Shown: positions 10,252 through 20,893 of the stretch, one piece after another
Numbering within the stretch: the first letter of the stretch is position 1
Layout: every line of letters starts with the position of its first letter
Translations under genes and position numbers: made by a program
The notes under the pieces: model-generated
What the model saw: only the letters and a program-made list of their open reading frames with translations
Told to the model about the DNA's origin: nothing
The model's database searches: none
Assembly: GCF_003576645.1 (NCBI RefSeq)
Contig: NC_044916.1
Location: 24,798,920 to 24,862,919, forward strand
Direction of reading: 5' to 3'
Source: Ipomoea triloba
Lineage: Eukaryota; Streptophyta; Magnoliopsida; Solanales; Convolvulaceae
DNA length: 64,000 bases

Positions 10252-10605
10252 GAAATTTCATCATACGCGGAATCTGCCAGAAGAAATTTGAAAAGGAAGG
10301 TTTTACTGAGGAATCGTGAGAAGAAAGTTTGGGGGATAGAGTTATACAAAATTGGAGATGCTATAGTTTTTGGGAATGGATGTGAAAAAGTCGTGAAGGA
10401 TAACTATGTCATTAATGGAGATCAATTGTTTTTTATCTTTAGCGGTTGTGATGCAGTGTTTGATTTCTTTGTAGTTGACCCATTTGGTTGTGAAAAGATA
10501 AGGGTAGAAGGTGAACATGCTCGAGTAGTAGAGTTTATAAGGAAGGACAGTGGTGATGAGAGTCATGATGTATTTGTTTTGGAGGCGGATATATGTAGTT
10601 GTTAA
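10252..10605 (+). pseudogene. B3 DNA-binding domain exon (REM-like), partial
   Basis: After an intron-like AATAG at 10247-10251, one frame runs 117 codons to a stop at 10603-10605. It begins EISSYAESARR, continues with KKVWGIELYKIG and FGNGCEKVVKDNYVINGDQL, then FVVDPFGCEK. This is the order of the second half of a plant B3 domain: the Trp-x-Val/Ile-x-Leu strand, a gly-rich turn with Phe, the Asp-Asn...Gly-Asp-x-Leu/Phe motif, and the final Phe-x-Val strand. The first strands and any start codon are absent. It sits inside a family-R copy, whereas the other long copy (17.2 kb) lacks it, so it is probably captured gene sequence. It is not expected to act as a complete transcription factor. Confidence 0.65.
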
Positions 10606-10736
10606 GAAAGAAAAGGATATAGATATCAATATCTTTAGTAATCTCCAGAAAGATGTAAAGAAAGAAAAAGATATGGATATGGATGCCAATGCAAGAGAGG
10701 AGGGAAATGATTAATAGTTTCCAAGGATATTTGTGA

Positions 10737-11112
10737 GTTCCGTGCAATTTGGTGGCACAGTCCGTGAAGCAGCCGTGCAAGTTGGTGCCGCGGCTGTGTT
10801 TTTGAGTAATGTTTTGTAACCAGCATATATTCGTGAATATATGGACTTTATCTTTGAAAAAATTCTTTTAAACATTTAAGCATCTTGATGCATGATATGA
10901 TTTTTTTTTTTTAAATTACAACATAAAACCATTTCTACGAAAATGTTATATATTTAATTTATATACAACTAAAAGTTTAAAATAAACTATTTAAACAAAG
11001 CAATAAAAGTATATTAAAATATTATAGCTACCATTTAATACTTAAACAAATAAATAGAAATATTTTTATGATTAAATACTAGAATTGGATGTAATTGTTA
11101 CAAATATTTTAA
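10737..11112 (+). repeat. Dispersed repeat family R, copy 2 (3' part)
   Basis: It starts with the GTGCAATTTGGTGGCACAGTCC / GTGCAAGTTGGTG pair shared with copy 1 (1316-1385). It continues with AT-rich sequence (TATACAACTAAAAGTTTAAA, TTATAGCTACCATTTAATAC, ATTGGATGTAATT) parallel to 17310-17400 plus 18018-18160. The unsplit string TACAACTAAAAGTTTAAA gives the empty site for the MITE at 17401. Confidence 0.65.
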
Positions 11113-11136
11113 TTTTTTCACTAAATTTAAAGGTTT

Positions 11137-11271
11137 TTTTTTTTGAATTCTACTAACTCTATTACAATGCAGTATCTATCCATAACTACTTAAAGTCCAC
11201 CACTGAGGCTCGAACCCACCACCCCCGTATAAAGGGAAGGGTTTGATGTCATTGGACCACAAGATCCTTGG
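11137..11271 (-). mobile_element. tRNA-derived SINE with 17-bp TSD
   Basis: On the minus strand the unit reads from GCCAAGGATCTTGTGG, through a B-box-like GGTTCGAGCC (pol III internal promoter), to an A-rich tail (T-tract at 11137-11144 on the plus strand). The direct repeat CACTAAATTTAAAGGTT lies on both sides (11119-11135 and 11272-11288), as expected for target-primed insertion. It is too short and structurally wrong for a tRNA gene. The clear TSD and tail make the SINE assignment fairly firm. Confidence 0.8.
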
Positions 11272-11395
11272 CACTAAATTTAAAGGTTTAATTTGAATAC
11301 ACTTCTCACAGCAAAAGTGTTTGCATTAATTTTTACGCCAATAATCCTAATTTTAATTACTAAAATAAAAATTTAATATTACAATACTATATATT

Positions 11396-11745
11396 CACGA
11401 TTGAAAATTAAGCAATTTCCGACCACACCTGAAAGTGGTCAAAAAATAGCCTAAATCCTGTCAGAAATCAATGTTCCGACCACTTTTCCGACCAAGAAAA
11501 ATCCTCGTAGCTATTTCCAACCACTAGACAAAGTGGTCAGAAATAGTGTCCAATATTCTAAAGTGGTCGCAAAAAATGATCACCAAAAAAGATGGGTGGA
11601 TTTCGAATTTTCCGACCACCAATGGTCGGAAAATCCAAGCCAAGCAATGTTCTTGGTTTCCGACCACTTTTGGTGGTCGGAAAAAGGTATCCATTAAAAA
11701 AAATCATTTCACTACAAAGGGTATACCCTCTGTAATGAAAAAAAA
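11396..11745 (+). mobile_element. Terminal fragment of a second CACTA-like element
   Basis: It starts CACGATTGAAAATTAAGCA, similar to the TIR at 5038. It carries the same TTTCCGACCAC/TGGTCGGAAA subterminal repeats and the same inner boundary (CCCTCTGTAATGAAA) seen at 5328-5344. No matching right end is found nearby, so this is a truncated relative of the 5038-9061 element. Confidence 0.6.
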
Positions 11746-11766
11746 AATAGAGTTTATTACAGAAAT

Positions 11767-11930
11767 GGTCCCTCGACTATTGCGAAATTACCAATTTGGT
11801 CCTCGATAATTTTCATGCCCAATTAAGTCCCTCGACTTTGAAAATTTTAACCAATTTGGTCCTCTGTTTATTTTACCGTTAAACATCCATTAAAATCGGG
11901 ACCAAATTGGTAATTTTGCTATAGTCAAAA
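11767..11930. repeat. Short inverted-repeat element (ACCAATTTGGTCC)
   Basis: TCGACTATTGCGAAATTACC near 11773 and its imperfect complement near 11900-11925 (GGACCAAATTGGTAATTTTG) bracket direct copies of CAATTTGGTCCTC. This is a small MITE-like structure with no ORF. Confidence 0.55.
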
Positions 11931-12061
11931 GAGTGCAGCTCATGATGGTGATCAGAATTATTGGTGGAGCAGCCGTGCTGGGTGTTTCCAGGAAGCTCAA
12001 AGCGGAAACCTCCTCCACCCCAGGACATGGTGTAAAACATTCGGCCAAATGAAGCAGCCAA

Positions 12062-12216
12062 GATAATTGGAAATTTTCCCTTTATAAAATAATATTAGTA
12101 TTTATTCGTACATACTTTCCCGACTACTGAAGCCAACGCCCCATCTGGGGATCTAACCTGTGATCTTTCACTTGGAAGGGCCACAGTTATGCCACTCAAC
12201 CACAAGACCTTTGGCC
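12062..12216 (-). mobile_element. Probable second tRNA-derived SINE
   Basis: The minus strand reads GGTCTTGTGGTTGAGTGGCA (A-box-like TGGTTGAGTGGC) and, 40 bases on, GGTTAGATCCCC (B-box-like). The spacing and order fit a pol III tRNA-type promoter. The 3' part is AT-rich without a clean A tail and I did not find a TSD, so it is older or truncated. The 'GGTCTTGTGG' start is shared with the SINE at 11137-11271. Confidence 0.5.
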
Positions 12217-13022
12217 TAATTCATTATCTTTATCATTAGCAAATCCATTATGTTTTCCATCTCATTATATTTCTACTGCATTATATCTTCTTCCTTCCTT
12301 CATCGTATTGTATTTTCCTTTTTTCCATTTTAGACACCAAAATCAATAAAAGAAAAATGAATTCAACAAAATTTTCTTGGTTTAGTCTTCTTCCTTCTCA
12401 TCATCGAGTCAAAAGCCCACAGACGAGGACCATCAACTCTAAGTGTTTTGGGTGTGAGCAGTAAATTTTCTACTTTTAAGGTAAGATTTATGTTCATCTA
12501 AATCCTTTTTATCCCATAAGAAACAAAAATCTTTTTCCTAAGTGCTTATGGGATAATCTTTTGCCTTCAAAAATCTATTTCGTTATTTTTGAATAATTGC
12601 TATGTTATTCATGATCTTCGTGAATATTTTATTCTATATGAAAATTGTTTGATTGTGACGTGATATTGAGTACATGAATTCATATTATTTGGATTGTATA
12701 GGTAAATAATATATTTGAATTGAGTATTGTATATATATGATTATTATATGAATTGGATTTACGTGAATTTATACACTACTGAATTTGTATAAGCATATGT
12801 ATATACGAACCTATGAATGTTAAGTAGTGTATGTGTATATGGTTGGAAATTGTGATTGGAATGAATACGTGAATTGTGTGTATACATTGGTATATAATTA
12901 GTGTGTTGTCCAAAGTAATTGTGATTGATGTTTTATGTGATTCATTAATTTTGTAGTAATTGTAAATATTTAAAGTGGAAAAATTATTTCTACCTTGTGT
13001 ATAATATATAATTTTATAGACA

Positions 13023-13071
<49 letters not shown>

Positions 13072-13107
13072 TATGTAGTGTGTATTCTTTTATATATATA
13101 TATATAT
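12217..13107. other. AT-rich non-coding region with (TA)n tract
   Basis: No gene is seen. GTATG/ATATG-rich sequence resembles that at 15100-15400, as if one older repeat had been split by the element at 13108-15092. A (TA)n tract of about 22 units lies at 13026-13069. Confidence 0.5.
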
Positions 13108-15092
13108 AGAAGTCTATTCATGTGACAACTATTAGATTATAGAGGATTATTAGTACTCATCTTAGCCATTGATTTATAAAAATTAACGGTGTATATTAAT
13201 TGTAATTTTAGATTATTTTAAGTTTAAAAAGGCTTGTTTAAATCTAAATTAAGTTGGCGTGGGTATTTTTGTATTTTGAACCGTGTGCTTAATTAGGGGA
13301 TGTTTTTAATTATGGTAGAACACGCAAGTGTCGGTTCTTAAGGCTTTTTAGTATCCTTTTCAATTTCCCAACCGTCTCTCTTCCTTCTCTCATTGCAACA
13401 CAGTTTCTCTCTCTCCTTTTGATGTTTTGGAAGCTTAAGGTTGGTGGTTGAAGGCCAGTCATCGGCGACGGGGAGTTCATCATAGAAGGCAAGGTTCGCG
13501 GTTGAATAGCACGTGTCGGCGACGTCATGTTCGTCGCCAATGGCGGAGTGAGGAGGGTCACGACCGGGCAAACATGCTGGAGGTTTCATGGTTGTGTGCT
13601 ATTGCGTGAATATTGTGAGCCTAATTTTATAATGTGGTGGTTTCATGGTTCATTTGATGGTGTGTCAAGTGGGGTTTAATTGTGCGCCACTGTAGTGTTT
13701 CTTTCGTAACGTGAATAATAAGCTAGATAAATAGTTGTGTACTCGACCCTTTAATATCATGTGCATATTTCTTAAATTTTGTGTGCTTGTGACGTATGAG
13801 CTATGTGCCCAACGTAAATAATAATATAAGTGGTTTTGTGTCCGACCCTTTCATATCGTGTGGTTATTTCCTGAATATTGTGTGTCTGTGACTTATGAGT
13901 TGTGTGGATAACCTGAATAATAATATAAGAAGTTGTGTGTCTGACCCTTTACTATCAAGTGCATGTTCACTGCCAAAGCTCGGAAAAAAAAACATGACTA
14001 ACGCAAACAATAAACCAATAGTGTGCACATAATAAATATAAGTGATGGCACGAAAACTAATATTATAACCATAAAGTGAATCCACTACATATAAACTAAC
14101 AGAAACCAAAGTATAACCAAAAGTATACTAGTTGAATGACCAAAGTATAACCAACAGTAAAATAAACATGACAGTACAATGAAAAGATGAGCACACCAAT
14201 AGTATCGCTATCCCATATCAAATCACCAAAAAAACACAAAAACAAACTGCAAAGAATGGCGTGGGTAAACCAAGTGCCACACGAAGAAGTTGGTTGAAAG
14301 CGTAGCGCACGCGCCACATTGCTCGTACGATGTGCATTAACATCAAAGTTCAACATTTCTTGCATTTCTGTTGTGTTTCCTTGTGCATACAGGCTATAAG
14401 TACAAAAGATGCACAAAATTCTACCAATAACAAAAATTAATTTAAAAAAAAAAGCATTTAGTAATCAATCTAACACTTTTTTTTTAATAAAAAATATTCC
14501 TTAAACTTTTTTTTAATCTACTTCTATTATTATTCACGCTATGCATACAACTCATACGTCACAGGTAATTCAAGTATCTACATAAAACTAATGGAAAAAA
14601 TTAAAATTGTTCCAAAAAAAAAAAAAATACAAAATAAAGCATTTGAATACGACGTAGGCACACAACTCATTCGTTACTGGCACACAATACGCAGTAAATA
14701 GGTACACACCGGTGTTCATAACCTTCAATTATTCCGGGAATTAATTAATATTTATTTCTGACTTTTCCATGTTCATTCATGGCTGTGTGTGTTTCTTTAG
14801 TTTCAATGGCCGCCATATTTTCAGACTTTTTTGCCGTCCAAACCAGCCTGCACTAATGCCATCTCACTACCATATTTATTAATAATGATCTCCAACTCCT
14901 TATTTGTTAATTATAGTCATTCCTTAATTACAATTCATACTGAATGTCTTATTTGCCCTTAATCTATAAAAGTAGTGTGAATCAATGTGTAATATTTACT
15001 TAATCTCAACCATTAATTATAATGCTATGGATGGTTATGATGGGACCTCATAGTCCTCTATATATTAGTGTTCTCATGTGAATAAGGACCTA
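13108..15092. mobile_element. 2-kb inverted-repeat element with internal about-98-bp repeats
   Basis: The left end TCTATTCATGTGACAACTA with ATTATAGAGGATTATTAG is mirrored at the right end (ATAGTCCTCTATATATTAGT, then GTTCTCATGTGAATAAGGAC), flanked by TA tracts on both sides. Inside, a unit of about 98 bp (phrase GTGTCCGACCCTTTCATATC, then TGTGACTTATGAGTTGTGTG) occurs about three times at 13700-13960. Inverted copies lie at 14530-14580 and 14645-14700, so the whole element is roughly palindromic. The block 13330-13600 is GC-richer (GGCGACGGGGAGTTCATCAT) and may be captured sequence. No transposase is seen. Long TIRs suggest a Mutator-like or foldback type. Confidence 0.6.
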
Positions 15093-16189
15093 TATATATA
15101 TATATGTATGTATGTATATAGTTGAGCATATGTATGTTAGCTAGTGTATACATGTACTGTGCATATATAAACTACACGGTTTTAGTATATTTATTTGACA
15201 ATTAGGTGTAAGATATTAGTAGGTGGTATATTGTTTATTTGGTATATTATGTTTTAGTAGAGTAATTAAGTGTAAATCATGTGTATAGGGTAATTCGTGA
15301 TATATTCCAAATGTGGCATGATAATCAATACAGGGGTTATATAGGTGTAAAATTATTACTTGGTGTAAAGATTTTTTATGTAAGATGTGAGATTTGAAGG
15401 TTATGGTTATGTATATATTTTGTCCCGTAGGATGGTGATACTGGGAGGTTTTAAACTCTCCTTTTTGTTACTATTATTATTTTGAGAGATGATATCTCTC
15501 TATTTGGTTTTGGCCACCGGTTCGTGGATTCGTCCGGTTGGTTTGGATTTCGTTTTGGCCATCGGTAACGTAGATTCGTCAGGTTGGTTTGATTTTGGAT
15601 TTGGATTTGGTTTGGTTTGTAAGTTTGAAACTCTCCATTTGGATCTATTTCTCTTTGGCACTGTATATAATAACTATTGTTGGATATATGAAAAGTTTAA
15701 CTAATTGTCTTGAAAATTTATCTTTGGTGATTATTTTGAGAGTTATGGATACTCTCTATATTTGGTGGTTATTTAGAGAGATTGAAATTCTCAATTTGGT
15801 TTTTATTTTGAGAGATTGAAATTCTCTCTTTGGTTATTATTTTATGAACTTGGAAATTAATTTATCTTTGGTGATTCTTTTGATTTGGAAATTCTGGGTT
15901 GTTATTTAAGGATTTAAAATATCTCTTTGGTGAATATATTATGATTTAAAGAAAATGTTGAGTACTTATGGTATTATGAAATGTCTTGAGGAAATGGTTA
16001 TAAGGAAATGTTGAGGTAAAGATTATAATATGGTAAATCTTGAGGAAATAGTTGCTGAATGATTTTGGATTATGGATGGACAATGCCTTGATCTCCTAGA
16101 AATTATGTGGATATATTTCTATATATATACTTCGACATGTGATTTCTATATATACTTGGATATATTTCTATATATACTTGAAGAGTAAG
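15093..16189. other. Non-coding region with degenerate TTTGGT / GAGAGATTGAAATTCTC repeats
   Basis: Between 15720 and 15930 the motif GAGAGATTGAAATTCTC and TCTTTGGTGATTATTTT recur at about 30-70-bp spacing. The short ORFs here follow the repeat and show no protein signature. No gene is seen. Confidence 0.6.
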
Positions 16190-16357
16190 TGTTTACAAAT
16201 TCTTTAAAGTTCTTAATTAATTTCGCGATTGTAAATCAAAAGTTAAATGGGAATTGAACCAACTTGGCTCATTTGGGGAGGTGAAAACTTTAATGGGGTG
16301 AGGTGGTTGCGTGGCTTGGACCCACATTACAAAAACCAAGAAAATATTATTTTTTAT

Positions 16358-16799
16358 GGCAAAAATTTGTGTGAGGCCGTCTCACTGTAAGAGTGGTCGA
16401 GTCGGGTCGAGTCGAGATGCAAATGTAATACTTATATGCACAAATGTCATACTTATATGCTCAAATGAAATACTAATCAGGAATAAATTTTTTGTTACTT
16501 ATAAGGGTAAATGTAATACTTTAAAGGGAAAATACAATACTTTTACATTTCGATTGAAAAGTATTACGGAGTACATTTTCCCTCAAAAGTATTATATTTT
16601 CCCTTATAAGTAAGGGGCACTTGTCAACATTACTTATTATGAAAAATGTATTATTTTTTTCTTATAAGTAACAAAAACTATATTCTTGATTAGTATTATA
16701 TTTGAGCATGTATGACATTTGCACGTTGCTTTGACCCGATCCGACTCGACCTGTCTCACGAATAAGGATCCGTGAGACGGTCTCACACAAGTGTGACCC
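16358..16799. mobile_element. Mutator-type MITE (442 bp), 9-bp TSD ATTTTTTAT
   Basis: The ends GGCAAAAATTTGTGTGAG and (complement) GGGTCACACTTGTGTGAG continue into GCCGTCTCAC / ACCGTCTCAC. ATTTTTTAT is duplicated at 16349-16357 and 16800-16808. The uninterrupted family-R copy has it once (about 9550). A 9-bp TSD and a GG-starting TIR are the Mutator signature. The interior is also palindromic (GTCGGGTCGAGTCGAG against GACCCGATCCGACTCGAC; CTTATAAGGGTAAATG against its complement). Confidence 0.9.
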
Positions 16800-17400
16800 A
16801 TTTTTTATATACCAAAGTAAGTAATCAAGGATTATAATCTTGAATTACCTCAAACTATGACTCTGCGTGACATAATAAGAGGCAAAGGGTGGACAACACA
16901 TGTAAATATTTGAGGTAATGATCTAGCGTGACTGTTTGGAAGATGGAGAAACCTATGCAGATGGAAGCTTGTTGGAAATGAAGATAGGTGCGCTTGTGAG
17001 TTCCTATCTTATCAAATGGGGAATAATGTGGTATTGCCGATTACGATTTTCTAAGAGCAAGATGCGTGCAAATGTGGAAGGAAGGAATGCAAATGCCGTT
17101 CTTGCTGCGCAAGGCCTCCTAGCTACGACCGTGCGAGGTCCGTGGAGAAGCTGTGCAAATGGTGAGGCACTCCCAGCTTCGATTTTACCGATCCGGTGGC
17201 TCCCATGACGAGCGCCACCACTTTCTTGTTCTTAGTGTTCATCGCCATCATAAATCAATCCATAACCTTCGGCAGCCTGCTTCTCCAATCTGTTCGTACC
17301 AAATTAAAGGACATATAAATACTTTATTATATGGACAACATAAAATCATTTCTACATAAATATACTCTGATCTATCAAAATATATACTTTATACAACTAA

Positions 17401-17800
17401 CCGGCTGTTTGGTTCACGGAATAGGTAAGGAATGACATAGCATTCCTAGTAATAGCCTATTCTATTGTTTGGTTCGCATTTGTATTCCCAGGAACAATGT
17501 TCATGGGAATGAGCTATTACCCTTGCAAGGGTAATAGTTATTATCATCACCCTCTGGTATTAGCCTATTCCTGACCTCTCAAGAATAGATATTTTATTAT
17601 ATTTTCTTTTTTTTTAACCTTTCTTAAATTAAAATTTTTACGTTCACTTTTCTAAAACTCATCGCATCATCTTTCTCTCTGTCATCGCATACATCTCACT
17701 TCCACCATTACAAATTGAAATTCTTCTTCAAGGTATTTTTCTAATAAATGTTCTTATGATATATTGATTACCAGTTGATTATGAAATGATGGTAAATTGA

Positions 17801-17833
<33 letters not shown>

Positions 17834-18017
17834 TTTGTAGAAGGGCATTTATGTCTTTTAAATATATAATCTATTTCTATTCTTTTAACCAACCAAACGC
17901 TGAAATACAATTCCAAGTCTATTCTTTCAGTGAACTAAACGCTGGAATAGAATTCCTATTCTATTCCATTTCTTATGAAATAGTATTCATATTCCTTTCC
18001 GTGAACCAAACATGCTG
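17401..18017. mobile_element. PIF/Harbinger-type MITE (617 bp), TSD TAA
   Basis: The left end CCGGCTGTTTGGTTCACGGA and the complement of the right end CAGCATGTTTGGTTCACGGA differ at few bases. TAA flanks each side (17398-17400 and 18018-18020). The unsplit family-R copy reads CAACTAAAAGTTT, exactly the predicted empty site. A TAA TSD fits the PIF/Harbinger TWA target. The interior contains an (ATA)n tract (17801-17831), which makes a poly-Asn ORF of no meaning. Confidence 0.9.
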
Positions 18018-18424
18018 TAAAAGTTTAAAATAAACTATTTTAAAGAAACCATTTTACATATATAAAATCATATTAGAATCTTATAGCTACCAATTAATAC
18101 TTCAATAAATAGAATTCAATTAATTTTATTGCTAAATATTATAATTGGATATAATTCTCACAAAATAAAAATGTTTTTATTTTTATACTACATTTTAATG
18201 GTTTGAATACAATTCTCACAAAGCAAAAACGTTTAATGCAAAAATATGAAAGTGCATTGCAATTACCGTTTTTTTTTTTGGAATTTATGACTGAATTTTT
18301 TTTTTATTTGATTTAGTGGTTCACTTTCTACTTTATGTCTAGCATTTACAGTTTAAATTTAAAATTTAAATTTTTCGTTGATTTAATAAAATTTACCTAA
18401 TTTTCATATTTAGTTAGTTGTTAA

Positions 18425-18560
18425 AGTAATAAGTGAAGAAAAAAAGTGGAATGACGATTGACCAACAAATTTTAAACGGAACTTCATTATAAATTGAATA
18501 TAATAATTACAATAAAATACATTAATTATTTACTATTTATATATTTAATACAATCATATA
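18425..18560 (+). repeat. Empty-site paralogue of the CACTA-like insertion
   Basis: The left half matches 4935-5037 and the right half matches 9062-9160, with the join ACAATAAAATACATTAA where the 4-kb element would sit. A short deletion relative to 9080-9115 is present. It shows that the CACTA-like element moved as a unit into this dispersed repeat. Confidence 0.75.
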
Positions 18561-18675
18561 AACTAGGCTAAAGTGCCATCTCGCACCATGAAGCATAATC
18601 GATCTTCACGTTGTACCCTGTCCTTAGCTTTCATAAGTAATTATTCGATGCACAAACCGTTAAGTTTTTTTTTTT

Positions 18676-20529
18676 GGGATAAAGGTCAAATAGACCCTTC
18701 AAATATAGAGTAAAGTGCAATTAGCCCCTGAAACTAACAAAAGCTTCAATTAGACCCTTTATTTTATTTTTATTTTTATGCAATAACAGGTTGTTTTCAA
18801 AAATAAAATAAAATTAATTAACAGGTTACATCTCGGGGGTGTATTCAATCATGACTTTTAATGACTTTTAAAGACTTTTATCAACTTTAAAAGTTTGGCG
18901 GTATTCAATTTAGACTTTTAAAAAACTCTTTAAAAGTCTACTGGTATTGGATCCAGACTTTTCGAAACTGTTTAAAAGTATACCGGTATTCGATTAAGAC
19001 TTTTATAGAGTTTTTAAAAGTCTACTGGTATTCAAAAAGTTATTAACTTTCATAGACTCTATCAGAATAGGATTTCTGTATACTTTTTCTTCATTAATAT
19101 AAATAGATGAAATCCTATAAATAGATGAAATCCATTCCTCTAACCCCAAACTTTTCTTTACAAATTATTTTTTTTCCTCTATTTAAACTAGACAGACTTT
19201 TCATCAATTTTAATATTAAAGTGGTAAAATAAAAGATAAATTGCTTTTTTTTTTTTGTAAGGAATGGACCATCCCGGCCTCCACCGTCTGCTTCCACAAT
19301 AATTAACATTGATATATAGGATTTGGTTTGTATTGTTGATTATTATATATTCAACAACAACATATGGAGCCACGTACACCGCATGATCAGATCATCATCA
19401 TCGGCTGCAACATTATATTGTACCGTATTCCTCCGGCCAAAATCTCCTCCCAAAAAATCACGACATAATTTTGAAAAAAATATTTTAATTCATACTTTTT
19501 CATTCTAGACATTTTGATAATTATATTTAGTGAAAATTGATTATATTTTCTTTATGTATAATATATACCCTATTTTTATGACAATCAATATTTATTTATT
19601 TTTACAATGCATTAATTTATTTATGATTTATAAAAATATATTTTTGTAAGAAAATTTAAATAATATATTAATAAAAGTTATGTAATGTTTGTAAGGATGT
19701 ATTCAATTTAGAGTTTTAATGACTTTTGTAGATTTTTTAATATGAAAAAGTTTTTAAAAGTCTATAAATATTTGTCTTATGGATATTTATAGACTTTTAC
19801 AAAGTTGATGAAAATTTAAAAGATTCTATGAAAGTTTACAAAAACTCTACAAAAGACAATTAAAATCTATCACTATTTAAAAGTTCATGATTGAATACAC
19901 CCCCTAAGTTACAGGTAAATTCCATTTTTTTTAAATTAATTCAAATACAATATAAATTTTTAATTCAAATAAATTAATAAATTTTAAAAAAAAAATCCTC
20001 CTGCGACCAACCGGCTTCTCCGTCCAACTTTGTGATTTCGATTTCGATTCCAACTGGATGGAGAAGCAGACTCATCCATGTTCTTGTTGATTTCGATTTC
20101 AACAAATTAAAGGGGAAGATTTTATCTTTGTGGGTAAGGAATAAAAAACCCTATGTTTCCTTCATCTAAAGACAATATGAAGACACTACAGATTCATTGT
20201 AATGGCATAAAGCAACAAGTTCTACACATACCAGTAGGAGAGCAGAAACCATGACTCCATGAGGGTAAAGAATTAAGCAGAAACCAAGGAGAAGCCGGCA
20301 AAATTTTATTTTTATTTTTATTTTTGTAACTTTTCTTTTAAAAAAATCAATTTTACCTGCTATTACTTTGTGTTTACTTGCAAATTGAGCTAATTGCACA
20401 AATTTAAAAAGTTATCGAATTAATTGCATACAAGTAAAGAGATGAAGGACCTAATTGGAGCTTCTGTTAGTTTATGGGGTTAATTGCACTTTGATTTATA
20501 GTAGAAGTGTCTATTTGACTCTTATCCTA
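18676..20529. mobile_element. TIR element (1.85 kb) with about 95-bp ends
   Basis: GGGATAAAGGTCAAATAGAC at the left and GTCTATTTGACTCTTATCCT at the right are complementary, continuing through 'AGTGCAATTAGCCCCTGAAA' against 'TTTATGGGGTTAATTGCACT' and 'GCTTCAATTAGACCC' against 'GGACCTAATTGGAGC'. It contains a further nested element and no transposase. Confidence 0.7.
18835..19904. mobile_element. Nested MITE-like element, TIR GGGGGTGTATTCAATCATGA
   Basis: GGGGGTGTATTCAATCATGA at the left is the exact complement of TCATGATTGAATACACCCCC at the right. The subterminal regions are filled with ACTTTTAAAGACTTTTA-type repeats. It sits wholly inside the 18676-20529 element. The TSD is not clear. The short ORFs inside show no family signature. 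Confidence 0.75.
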
Positions 20530-20559
20530 ATTTTTTTGGACTAGAACTTTTTGAAGGTT

Positions 20560-20893
20560 ATCCGGTTATATGATGACATGGCACCGGTAACGCAGGGATG
20601 TATACATTTTTTTAAGTCAATTCCCTAATTTATAGGTTCCATCTCTTCCTCTCTCTCCCTTCCACTCTTGTCCATCGCAGCACCGCACCAAGAACAGAAG
20701 CATCGTCCACTTTCTTCACACCTCTTTTCTCCCTGGTGTTGCTAGCAAGTTTTGGAAGTCGGCGGTGAACTTGGCGACTCTACTTCTCCGGCGTACCAGT
20801 GAAGCGACGAATCTTCCTCCGGCGAAGCAGCATCGGCAGTGACTGACAACCTTAGACTCCGGCCTCTTCCTGCGACTGGTTTTTCTCCGGCGG
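20560..20893 (+). pseudogene. Leader and first-exon-like part of an unrecognised gene, split by Copia
   Basis: A CT-rich leader (CCTCTCTCTCCCTTCC at 20648) is followed by GC-richer sequence. Across the Copia insertion (remove 20894-25910) a frame continues without a stop: SSGEAASAVTDN, LRPLPATG, then VWLLVAGKVDDGEML and GAKISPVNVQLLLRLKH, ending after KVF near 26060. A TGA lies upstream near 20801, so the true start would be elsewhere or the frame is broken. No family is recognised. Continuity across the insertion is the main evidence that this was coding. Confidence 0.35.
20889..20893. repeat. TSD (GGCGG), left copy, of the Ale-type Copia
   Basis: GGCGG occurs immediately outside the left LTR and again at 25906-25910 outside the right LTR, the 5-bp duplication made by integrase. 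Confidence 0.9.

Larger units (their letters stand above)
16190..18180 (+). repeat. Dispersed repeat family R, copy 3, split by two MITEs
   Basis: It is collinear with 9395-9965 and with the 3' part at about 10830-11112, but it lacks the B3 exon block. It is interrupted at 16358-16799 and 17401-18017. The order 5' part, short spacer (17235-17310), 3' part suggests this is closer to the basic family-R structure and that copy 2 gained extra sequence. Confidence 0.7.

Noticed and set aside
11137..11271. tRNA gene suggested by a GGTTCGAGCC B box
   Set aside because: No cloverleaf can be built and the unit has a SINE tail and TSD. It is called as a SINE.
15489..15819. Phe/Leu-rich plus-strand frames
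   Set aside because: They follow degenerate TTTGG repeats and have no start context or family motif.
17797..18033. Poly-Asn protein
   Set aside because: It is an (ATA)n tract inside a MITE.
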